From contig JBLHSN010000058.1 of assembly GCA_047626195.1 (NCBI GenBank), positions 1-22,660 on the forward strand: a stretch of 22,660 bases of DNA. The letters are read 5' to 3'. The notes under the pieces were generated by a model. The model was not told the origin of the DNA, searched no databases, and saw only the letters and a program-made list of their open reading frames with translations. Below, in pieces: positions 1 through 6,911 of the stretch; position 1 is the first letter of the stretch, and each line of letters starts with the position of its first letter. Source of the stretch: CAJXTB01 sp047626195 (GTDB lineage Bacteria; Myxococcota_A; UBA796; GCA-2862545). The translations under genes were made by a program, and so were the position numbers.

Positions 1-684
1 CGTATTGAGGGCATTGTCGAGGTTGTAGGCATGCCTACCCAGGCAGGTATCGCTGTGCGCTCTGAAGATGGTCAGTGCAGCGCTCTCACCGACGAAAGCG
101 GATCGTTTGCCATGGACTGCCGACGTGGCCTCATTCTGGTCAACGTCGCGCTAGACTCCACGCCCCACTACCCAAGTGCCCACTCCGTGGAGGTTTTACG
201 GACCGAGTCCCTGTCTATCGGCTTGTGGACTCTGACGCCTCAGCCCCCCACCGATGGACTGTGGTGGGTGGGTGCACAAGGCCTCCTGCCACTGGCGCGC
301 ACGCATCTGGTCCGGACCGGAGACCGTGGCGCAAAATCCTATTGTCTTGACGCAGGTTCCCAGACTTCAGGCCAGACTGCCGCGCCGGGAAACGTGTATT
401 TCGTCGACCAGCAAGCGCCTGATTGGAAGCTGTTCCGCTTGGATGATGACGGGTGTGCACAGCGTTGGCGTTGGCATGCGGGAGATTGGCGAATCACATC
501 CAGCGATGAGCCCGAAGCGTCCGTTGAACACCTCGCCAAGGCGAAGTTGCACCACTTCGCACTGCCAGCTGGTCGGTACTTTGTAGCAGATTGGGCTGAT
601 GGACGACTGACACCAGACCGAGCACAGACCACGACCGCCGGTGAGAAACGCTACCTGGGTGCTGTGTTTGTGGTCGCCGAGTAG
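1..684 (+). CDS. 3' part of an exported-looking protein of unknown function
   Basis: The reading frame is open from the first base of the window, so the true start lies upstream; the ATG at 31 is probably internal. The first visible stretch (RIEGIVEVVG, then AGIAVRSEDG, then TDESGSFAMDC) resembles a carboxypeptidase-regulatory-like or other small beta-sandwich domain: a 'G.V' strand, a loop, then 'TDesGsF'. Such domains are common in surface proteins of myxobacteria. The remaining roughly 150 residues are rich in Trp, Asp and Gly and match no family I recognise; they include three or four scattered Cys. The frame ends in TAG at 682-684, 66 bases before cdnL. The beta-sandwich assignment is a weak inference from spacing of a few residues; the function is unknown. 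Confidence 0.7.
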   Translation, partial: RIEGIVEVVGMPTQAGIAVRSEDGQCSALTDESGSFAMDCRRGLILVNVALDSTPHYPSAHSVEVLRTESLSIGLWTLTPQPPTDGLWWVGAQGLLPLARTHLVRTGDRGAKSYCLDAGSQTSGQTAAPGNVYFVDQQAPDWKLFRLDDDGCAQRWRWHAGDWRITSSDEPEASVEHLAKAKLHHFALPAGRYFVADWADGRLTPDRAQTTTAGEKRYLGAVFVVAE

Positions 685-686
685 CT

Positions 687-695
687 CCCCCCCCC
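687..695. repeat. C9 homopolymer between genes
   Basis: Nine consecutive C residues lie immediately after the stop codon of the first gene and just before a TTGCAG hexamer at 696-701, in the 66-base gap upstream of cdnL. Runs of this length are prone to slippage and to sequencing error. No function is shown. Confidence 0.5.
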
Positions 696-750
696 TTGCA
701 GCCGTGGTTTCTCTGGGGTACCCCTGCGCGCTATCTAATACGGAGTCGAC

Positions 751-1233
751 ATGGCATTCGAGGTCGGTCAGAAGTGCGTAGTCCCGCAGCTCGGAGTGGG
801 TATCGTACGGTCGATCGAAGACATGAGCTTCGAAGAAGCGACCTACAGAGTCTATAACGTCAAGATTCTTGAGAACGGTATGGACTATTCCTGTCCGGTG
901 GACCGCGCGGAGGCCAATGGCCTGCGTCACCTCATTCCAGAGGATGCCATCGAGCGCGTCTATGACGTGTTGAAAGACCGCGGTAAGCCTGCCGACAAGC
1001 AGACTTGGAACCGTCGCTACCGCGAGTACCTCGCGAAGATTCAGACCGGCGACCCCATGGAGGTAGCTGCTGTGCTTCGTGACTTGTCCTTACTCAAGAG
1101 CGAAAAAACGCTATCTTTTGGTGAGCGCCGCATGTACGACAAGGCCCACGGCCTCATCGTTCAAGAGATCAGCGCCGCACGTGACACCGATGAAGACGCT
1201 GTCAGCGTCGAGATCAAGGCGCTGTTCGACTAG
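751..1233 (+). CDS. cdnL: CdnL/CarD-type RNA polymerase-binding transcription factor
   Basis: CdnL proteins bind the beta subunit of RNA polymerase through an N-terminal Tudor-like domain and stabilise the open promoter complex through a C-terminal helical DNA-contacting domain; in Myxococcus and mycobacteria they serve rRNA and housekeeping promoters. The N-terminus (FEVGQKCVVPQLGVGIV, then a conserved 'sIED') follows the CarD_CdnL_TRCF pattern of 'F.vGd.VVyp.hGvG.v..Ie'. From about residue 68 the protein is helical and basic (around WNRRYREYLAKI). The length of 160 residues is that of stand-alone CdnL, without the HMGA-like tail of Myxococcus CarD. The ATG at 751 is preceded by GGAG at 742-745, five bases away, which fixes the start. 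Transcription probably ends at the hairpin at 1251-1293. Family assignment is firm; the choice of CdnL over other small CarD homologues rests on length. Confidence 0.9.
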   Translation: MAFEVGQKCVVPQLGVGIVRSIEDMSFEEATYRVYNVKILENGMDYSCPVDRAEANGLRHLIPEDAIERVYDVLKDRGKPADKQTWNRRYREYLAKIQTGDPMEVAAVLRDLSLLKSEKTLSFGERRMYDKAHGLIVQEISAARDTDEDAVSVEIKALFD

Positions 1234-1250
1234 AACGGCTGCCGTCCAAG

Positions 1251-1293
1251 CAACAACGCCCCCGCTGACAATGCGTCAGCGGGGGCGTTGTCG
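1251..1293. terminator. Strong symmetric hairpin, probable bidirectional terminator
   Basis: A perfect inverted repeat has arms at 1253-1269 and 1275-1291 (17 base pairs, core CAACGCCCCCGCTGAC) and a 5-base loop AATGC. It sits between the convergent stops of cdnL (1233) and the beta-barrel gene (1308). Neither side carries a good T run, so it may work through stem stability or with Rho. Being symmetric, it could end transcripts from both directions. Confidence 0.7.
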
Positions 1294-1307
1294 TTGAGGA
1301 CAAACGC

Positions 1308-3824
1308 CTAGAAGCTTACGCCAATGCCAGCTTGACCGTGCAGCTGACGGTCGGTGAGCTCACCCAAGTCATTGCCTGAGGTGTTGCCCGTGATGGTAAC
1401 AGACCGCGCACCGTAGCCGCCTCCGACCGAGACAAAGAGAGCGTCGGTCAGATTGACCCCAGCTTCCACATCAAGACGTCCTGAGTAAGGATCAGTACCG
1501 TATGCGAGGCTCCCATCGTAGCTCACAACCGCAAAGACACTCTCAGTATCTAGCGCTAGCTCGCCGCCAATCGTTAACGCCGGAATGGTGAGTGTGGTGT
1601 ACTCGATCTGCCGCGCCTCGACGTCGCCCGTAAAGTAAATGAAGTCGCTAAACTCGCCACCAACCCGCAGACCGGGCGACAGCAATGCGTTGTGCGACAA
1701 CCGAATCGGGTACCGCCCAACTACGGCAATGTGTGCGAGCTGCAGCGAGTCCTTGGCCACGGCACCCTCAAACTCCGGCGCAGTCACACTGTACCAAGTC
1801 GACCGGTAGCGACCTGCCAACCCCACATACGGCAGTGCATTAAAGATCCGGGCGACAGCCTCCACACCAACGGGTGTTGCAGCACCATCACCGAGGTCTG
1901 TCCCAACGACGACCGCGTTGCCGAGAAGGGGTCCACCGTCTCCGTTCGGGTCCTGTGTGTAGGTGTAGGACGAGCCTACAAAGCTGCCACGCAGGCGGGC
2001 CGCCCTATGTGGGTCGGACTGTGGCCGTCCAGTCTCTACGACCGGCGACTCCTCGGCCGGAACCTCGACCTCGTCCATTCCACTCTCGACCACCGGGACG
2101 ACAGCGTCCGGAACGCCACCCAGCCACGCGGATGTTGCTCGCCAGAATACCGCGCCGTCGGAAGACGAGAACGGTGGCAAGTCAATGTCTGCGGACGCGG
2201 GAACTTGAGCCAATACGAGGTCCGCTTCGATGTCGCCGGCCCTCGCAACAATACGGACCGCACTCTCGGTCTCCGGACTGCGGTAGCGAGCCATGGCCAC
2301 GCCAGAATCACCAGTGGCCACCGTACGTTCCAAGCGTCCTCCGCCCTCGACAACCTCTAGAGCAACGGCGACACCCGGAACGGGTACACCGTAGCGGTCC
2401 AACGCCACCACAGCGATCGGTAAGGCCCCGTTCGGCGCGACGGTACGCCGAGGTACCGAGAATGCCAACGACGCCGTAGGTAGGCCCGTTGCGGGGGTGG
2501 CGACTGCGACGAGTCGGTCTCTCGATGTTGGGGTCAGTGTGGCAACGCCGCGGTACGTGCCGCGTCCACCATCTGTCAGGCTGACCTCGTCATTTCCGAG
2601 CAATGACACAGAATAACCAGCAGCAGCGCGGTCATCAGCATCCCGGACGATGACTTCCACAGCGACTGGACCCGAGCCAACAATCTCATCGTGGGCGAGC
2701 TCAATGCTGGCTGGACGACCGTCGAGAATCCCGACTTCTACCGTGCTGGTCTGGTTGTCTTCTTCCGTTAGCGACACCGTCACTGAAGCCGTCGTGGCGT
2801 CTGACGGGTCCACTGTCCAATCCACCGCAACTACACCGGGAGACACGCGGCGCACGGCAGTCATGGTGCCAACGGAGGTCGTAATCTGCGGCAACGTGAC
2901 TGCGTCAAGCTCTCCCGTAGGCTCAACAACAGCCGCGTACACGGTCACTTGGCTGCCTTCCGGCACCGCAGTGGGAAGCGGAAGCAGCGCAATTCGACGG
3001 GATGCAGGAATGGCAAGGTCGAGGGCACTCTCGGTGACTTGACCGTCAATCACGACAATCTGTGTGGCGATGTTCACGCCAGGAGGCACGACGATGGGCA
3101 CCAAGGCCGCACCATCAGATGCGGAGCGGACGGGGCCGTATTCACGATCTCCGATGCGTAGGATGACGGTGGCACCCTCGGGAGCGGCGACCGGAAATTG
3201 GACCTTGCCAGACAGGGGAATGCCCACCACGGTAGCGCCATCTCCACGCTCATCGACCATGCCGATGATGGCTACATGGGGAAAGTTCACCGCACGTGGA
3301 AGATAGCGAGCGGTCCAGCGCCCATCCCCTAAGGGAGTAAGCGTGTCGACATTGCCAAAGGACGCCATCATGGACGGCTGAGTGCCCGGCGGAAGCGACA
3401 GGCTCAGCGTGGCTGAGGCGTCGTCTCCTAGGACGAGAGCCGTCGGGTTCGCCTCCATCACCGTGCCAGCGCTCGCGACACCGGACAACTGAACATCGCG
3501 GATCAGCGAGATAGCCTCTCTGTCAGACCCTTTTCCGCGAAGCTCAACGCGAACCATAGTGGCTTCTTGAACCACCGGTCCCCGGTAGGTCACCGCGTAC
3601 AGCCCCTCCCCAGCCGGACGCCAGTCGGTCAGTTCGCCGATCGAGGCGGAACCCCGCAGGCGAAGATCGCGGACGGGCTGGCCCGCGTCATCCAAGGCCA
3701 AAACGTAGAGTGTCGCCTCCTGACCGCCCACAACCTCGCCAGCAGGCAGCAGGAGCGGGGCTGCGGAAACAGCGGTGGAAAGCGACAACAGGGCAAGACC
3801 AACGACGGTGATGAAGGAACGCAC
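1308..3824 (-). CDS. Outer-membrane protein: N-terminal Ig-like domains, C-terminal beta-barrel
   Basis: An 838-residue exported protein. Residues 1-21 form a Sec signal peptide (charged start, LALLSLS core, AVSA cleavage site). Several Ig-like beta-sandwich segments follow; the clearest, near residues 456-540, resembles bacterial Ig-like domain 1 of invasins ('DRYGVPVPGVAVALEVVEGG', then 'TGDSGVAMARYRSP'). From about residue 608 alternating hydrophobic/polar strands run to a terminal 'GQAGIGVSF'; a C-terminal Phe is the usual BAM recognition signal of outer-membrane barrels. The start is GTG at 3822-3824, supported by AGGAG (plus-strand CTCCT at 3830-3834) five bases upstream. It is divergent from the lipoprotein gene at 3980 and ends against the hairpin at 1251-1293. 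Function is unknown; a surface adhesin or structural barrel is inferred. The Ig-then-barrel order is the reverse of intimin/invasin. Confidence 0.8.
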   Translation of the reverse strand: MRSFITVVGLALLSLSTAVSAAPLLLPAGEVVGGQEATLYVLALDDAGQPVRDLRLRGSASIGELTDWRPAGEGLYAVTYRGPVVQEATMVRVELRGKGSDREAISLIRDVQLSGVASAGTVMEANPTALVLGDDASATLSLSLPPGTQPSMMASFGNVDTLTPLGDGRWTARYLPRAVNFPHVAIIGMVDERGDGATVVGIPLSGKVQFPVAAPEGATVILRIGDREYGPVRSASDGAALVPIVVPPGVNIATQIVVIDGQVTESALDLAIPASRRIALLPLPTAVPEGSQVTVYAAVVEPTGELDAVTLPQITTSVGTMTAVRRVSPGVVAVDWTVDPSDATTASVTVSLTEEDNQTSTVEVGILDGRPASIELAHDEIVGSGPVAVEVIVRDADDRAAAGYSVSLLGNDEVSLTDGGRGTYRGVATLTPTSRDRLVAVATPATGLPTASLAFSVPRRTVAPNGALPIAVVALDRYGVPVPGVAVALEVVEGGGRLERTVATGDSGVAMARYRSPETESAVRIVARAGDIEADLVLAQVPASADIDLPPFSSSDGAVFWRATSAWLGGVPDAVVPVVESGMDEVEVPAEESPVVETGRPQSDPHRAARLRGSFVGSSYTYTQDPNGDGGPLLGNAVVVGTDLGDGAATPVGVEAVARIFNALPYVGLAGRYRSTWYSVTAPEFEGAVAKDSLQLAHIAVVGRYPIRLSHNALLSPGLRVGGEFSDFIYFTGDVEARQIEYTTLTIPALTIGGELALDTESVFAVVSYDGSLAYGTDPYSGRLDVEAGVNLTDALFVSVGGGYGARSVTITGNTSGNDLGELTDRQLHGQAGIGVSF

Positions 3825-3848
3825 CTAATCTCCTAAAACAAGGCGCAA

Positions 3849-3880
3849 ATCCTAGCCCAACGCCCATGCGCGCGTGTCAA
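3849..3880 (-). promoter_or_regulatory. Candidate promoter for the beta-barrel gene
   Basis: Read on the minus strand, a perfect TTGACA (plus-strand 3875-3880) is followed 20 bases later by TAGGAT (plus-strand 3849-3854), about 25 bases before the GTG start. The -35 is consensus, but the spacer is longer than the usual 16-18 and the -10 is only a fair match. Confidence 0.3.
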
Positions 3881-3979
3881 CGGACCGTTAGACTCGTCGC
3901 GCCCGTGACATTGCGTGAACGATCTTTGTTGAACAGAGAGCCGACTCGCGCGTCTATGCTGATGTACCAAGGAGTCCCC

Positions 3980-4570
3980 ATGAATCGCATGACCGCCCTT
4001 ATTGCCCTTCCCGCCCTCATCTTTTTCGGAGCCTGTGACCAACTCGGTGGATTTGAAGACATCCTCGGCACCGGCGACACCTCAACGTCCACGCCCGGCA
4101 CCACCATCGATCCGCTCATTGCCGGTATCGACTTCGGCTGTGACACCGGCAACCCCGACCAGTGGTGGTACGACGTTGTCAATGAAGGCTGGTCTGGCGG
4201 CGTGACCCTAGACATCTTCGAGACTGGCGCATGGACCGGAAGCGGAAGCAGCGCAGGCAACGCCAATGATGTTTGGGACGAAAGCCACGAACTGACGAAC
4301 ATCGAGTTCGCCGAAGACGGCAGCTCGGATCGCTGGGGCATCAGCCTCAACGACGTTGAGACCCCTGGCCAGCAGGTCTCGGGCTCCACCACGTTGTTCG
4401 GCTGTGCCTGGAACGACGGCGGCTCCCTCGCGTTTATGGTCACCATGCGTGACGAAAACAACAACCAAGCTGATTGTGCCATCTTCGGCTTCGAATCCGA
4501 GCAATACTTCAATGGCCTCCAAAACAACAGCTGCATCTGCTTCGAGAACGACAGCAACTGTAGCAACTAG
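3980..4570 (+). CDS. Putative lipoprotein of unknown function, acidic, Cys-rich C-terminus
   Basis: The ATG at 3980 has GGAG at 3971-3974, five bases upstream, and begins a lipoprotein-like signal (MNRMTALIALPALIFFGAC), so it is preferred over in-frame upstream starts. The lipobox FGAC is acceptable but not ideal; Cys19 would be lipidated, followed by Asp at +2. In enterobacteria Asp at +2 favours inner-membrane retention, but that rule does not transfer safely to this lineage. The mature part of about 178 residues is acidic, with a Ser/Thr/Gly linker near residues 30-45 and Trp-rich patches (QWWYDVVNEGW). Two Cys are internal, and four lie in the last 35 residues (NSCICFEN, then NCSN), so disulfides are likely. 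No family is recognised. It is divergent from the barrel gene, so it may share regulation with it. Confidence 0.75.
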   Translation: MNRMTALIALPALIFFGACDQLGGFEDILGTGDTSTSTPGTTIDPLIAGIDFGCDTGNPDQWWYDVVNEGWSGGVTLDIFETGAWTGSGSSAGNANDVWDESHELTNIEFAEDGSSDRWGISLNDVETPGQQVSGSTTLFGCAWNDGGSLAFMVTMRDENNNQADCAIFGFESEQYFNGLQNNSCICFENDSNCSN

Positions 4571-4583
4571 ACGCCACTACGCC

Positions 4584-4599
4584 GGGCAGGTAGCTGCCC
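4584..4599. terminator. Short GC hairpin between convergent genes
   Basis: GGGCAG and CTGCCC flank the loop GTAG, a perfect 6-bp stem in the 59-base gap between the convergent stops at 4570 and 4630. There is no clear T run. It could end either transcript, but the stem is short. Confidence 0.35.
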
Positions 4600-4629
4600 A
4601 GCGCGACGGAGGAGCACCTGTTTGGCGCT

Positions 4630-5913
4630 CTACAGAATCCGTCTGGCCTTGACCTCGAGGTAGCTCGCCAACAAGTTGGGCGTGAGCGCTTCGGGGTCAC
4701 CGCCGACCACCAATGCCCCCCGCCGTTGAAGGTCCGCGAGGGCTTTCTCACGCCAGCCGGCAATCTCGGCAGCAGCCCCTCGGGTGTAGGGATCCACACC
4801 GGACTTGTGTAGCAACGCTTCCACTTCTGGGTCGCGTACCCACACACACACCGGAACGTGGCGTCGGGCCAAGGCAGACACCAACTGGTGAGCCAGCTCT
4901 GCACTCGCATCGTCTACGATAGACGTGAACAATACGACGAGGCTACGCCGCTTCACCCGACTAGCCAGATAGCGAAAGGCCATCGCGTAGTCGGGCTCCC
5001 CCGCCGAAGGGAACACGTCGTACAATCCGCGAATGAGTCGCGCTCCATTGCGAGCGCCAGCTTTCGGCGGAAGCCAAGCACGAACCTTGTCATCGAATGC
5101 CAGCATTCCCACGCGGTCACCATGACGAAGGGCGGTCTGCCCGACCATCAGCGCTGCATTCAGCGCATGGTCAAAGGCCGATAGGTCGCCCATCTTCGCA
5201 CTCATCATCCGGCCACAGTCGAGCAACAACAACACATTTTGGTTGCTCTCTTGGCCGTACTCCCGCGTGACTAGCTCTTGGCGACGTGCGGTCGCGCGCC
5301 AGTCAATGTGCCGGTAGGCATCTCCGCGAACGTAAGGGCGAAGCCGCTCAAACTCGTTCTCGCCACCCGGCTTTCTGCGCGCACGGACGGGTGCGCGGCG
5401 TTCATCCTCGCGATTGTGGATATTGTTGAACCGAAGCTGCGCGAAGTTCGGGTACACGCGCACAATGTCGTCCACCCCTAGTCGACGTTGCCCTTCAAAT
5501 AAGCCCAGCGGTGAGCGAAAGCGCACGGTCACAACGCCGAACGAATGGGCGCCGCGCTCGGTCACCATCAACTCGTAGGCATGCTCAAGACCCAAAGCAT
5601 CCAGGCGTCCATCGTAGGGTAGACCTCGGGTAATCCCCGGGGCGTCATCTACAACGCGAACCGACAGGCGACGCCGACCTGGCGTCGACAACCGTAACAA
5701 CACGGAGAACGGCCGACCGACGACTTGAACCGGCTTGTACGAGCGCTCCACCGACACCCGTCCGCGGTTCGCGAGCCAGTCCATCACACAAACAACGACC
5801 AGCAGCGCGTCCAACGCCAACAGAGGTGCCAACGCCAGCTTGACGAAGAACACCACAGCGCTCAGCGCGAGTAGCGGAAGTGTGACGAGTACGAGCCGGC
5901 GGGTGGGAATCAC
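4630..5913 (-). CDS. DUF58 family protein with vWA-like fold, MoxR partner
   Basis: DUF58 proteins are regularly encoded with MoxR AAA+ ATPases and are thought to act with them as a membrane-tethered chaperone pair; the client is unknown here. Residues about 8-47 hold two hydrophobic membrane segments. Residues 55-165 form a beta-rich domain. The DUF58 signature occupies residues 184-219 (GENEFERLRPYVRGD, RHIDWRATARR, TREY). From residue 227 a vWA-like fold begins (VLLLLDCGRMM), where the usual D.S.S metal site is replaced by DCGRM. Total length of 427 is normal. The start is GTG at 5911-5913, overlapping the moxR stop in a GTGA, so translation is coupled. It is the last gene of the six-gene operon that begins at 11266. 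Confidence 0.9.
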   Translation of the reverse strand: MIPTRRLVLVTLPLLALSAVVFFVKLALAPLLALDALLVVVCVMDWLANRGRVSVERSYKPVQVVGRPFSVLLRLSTPGRRRLSVRVVDDAPGITRGLPYDGRLDALGLEHAYELMVTERGAHSFGVVTVRFRSPLGLFEGQRRLGVDDIVRVYPNFAQLRFNNIHNREDERRAPVRARRKPGGENEFERLRPYVRGDAYRHIDWRATARRQELVTREYGQESNQNVLLLLDCGRMMSAKMGDLSAFDHALNAALMVGQTALRHGDRVGMLAFDDKVRAWLPPKAGARNGARLIRGLYDVFPSAGEPDYAMAFRYLASRVKRRSLVVLFTSIVDDASAELAHQLVSALARRHVPVCVWVRDPEVEALLHKSGVDPYTRGAAAEIAGWREKALADLQRRGALVVGGDPEALTPNLLASYLEVKARRIL

Positions 5914-6911
5914 GCGCTTTCACCGCCGGGAACTGGAACATCCGCGAGCAAGTTCTGTACGATTTGGTCCGCGTCGAGGCCCTCGAGTTCAGCGTCAGGC
6001 TGAAGCACAAAGCGGTGCCGCAAAACCGGCGCAGCCAGTTCCTTGACGTCGTCCGGGACCACAAAATTCCGTCCTTCGGCCGCCGCACTCACTTGAGCGC
6101 ACAGCAACAGGGCAATCGAGGCACGAGGAGACGCTCCCAACTGAACAGCGGCATGCTGGCGGGTTCGGCCTACCAACTCGGCGATGTAGTCCAATATGAC
6201 AGCTTCTACGCGCACTTCACGAGCGGTCTGCCGCATCTTGCGCAGGACGGCCACATCCGCGATTGTCTTCAGGCCCACCGCATCTAGGTCAGACGCGTCA
6301 AAGCCCGCGAGAACATTCTCAAGCAGCGTGACTTCAACATCTTTCGCCGGGTGCTCGATATGCAGCTTCATCAGGAAGCGGTCGAGCTGAGCTTCGGGAA
6401 GTGGGTACGTTCCTTCGCTCTCGACCGGGTTCTGCGTGGCCAGGGTGAAGAACGGCCACGGAAGTGGACGCGTCTGGCCGTCGATGGTCACCTGCCGGTC
6501 GCCCATGGCTTCCAGCAGTGCGGCCTGGGTCTTGGCCGGTGCACGGTTGATCTCATCCGCCAGCAGAATCTGAGCAAACACCGGCCCCTTGAAGAACACG
6601 AAGCGACCGTGCTCTTGGTCGAACACATTGCCGCCGGTGACGTCAGACGGCATCAGGTCTGGGGTGAACTGAATGCGACGGAAATCGGCACCAATCACCC
6701 GTGAAAGGCTACGTGCAAGCAAGGTCTTCCCAATGCCTGGAGGCCCTTCAAGCAGCACGTGGCCACCCGCCAATAGAGCCACCAAGACACCTCGAATAAC
6801 GGCGTCTTGACCCAGGACTACGCGCCCAAGCTCGTCTTCCATCTGGCGAAAACGCTCGGCAAAGTTCCAGCCAAGCCCAGTGTCGCTCAGTCCCGGTGTG
6901 TCGTCTTCCAC
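5910..6911 (-). CDS. moxR: MoxR-family AAA+ ATPase
   Basis: MoxR ATPases are hexameric chaperone-like AAA+ proteins that mature or remodel envelope or metalloprotein clients, usually with vWA/DUF58 partners. The protein shows Walker A GPPGIGKT at residues 56-63, a DLMPSDVTG segment at 85-93, Walker B ILLADE at 115-120 followed by INRAPAKTQAALLEAM, and a sensor region LATQNPVE with EGTYPLPEAQLDRF, all diagnostic of the family. Length 333 is typical. The start is GTG at 6909-6911, preceded by GGAGG (plus-strand CCTCC at 6916-6920) four bases away, and overlaps the upstream gene by 25 bases. It overlaps DUF58 downstream by four bases. This context matches the recognised MoxR-DUF58 arrangement. 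Confidence 0.95.
   Translation of the reverse strand: MEDDTPGLSDTGLGWNFAERFRQMEDELGRVVLGQDAVIRGVLVALLAGGHVLLEGPPGIGKTLLARSLSRVIGADFRRIQFTPDLMPSDVTGGNVFDQEHGRFVFFKGPVFAQILLADEINRAPAKTQAALLEAMGDRQVTIDGQTRPLPWPFFTLATQNPVESEGTYPLPEAQLDRFLMKLHIEHPAKDVEVTLLENVLAGFDASDLDAVGLKTIADVAVLRKMRQTAREVRVEAVILDYIAELVGRTRQHAAVQLGASPRASIALLLCAQVSAAAEGRNFVVPDDVKELAAPVLRHRFVLQPDAELEGLDADQIVQNLLADVPVPGGESA

Noticed and set aside
1692..2479. Plus-strand frames of about 200 codons opposite the beta-barrel gene
   Set aside because: Their composition is Arg/Pro/His-rich and unlike real proteins of the window, and the minus-strand gene has a signal peptide, ribosome site and barrel ending.
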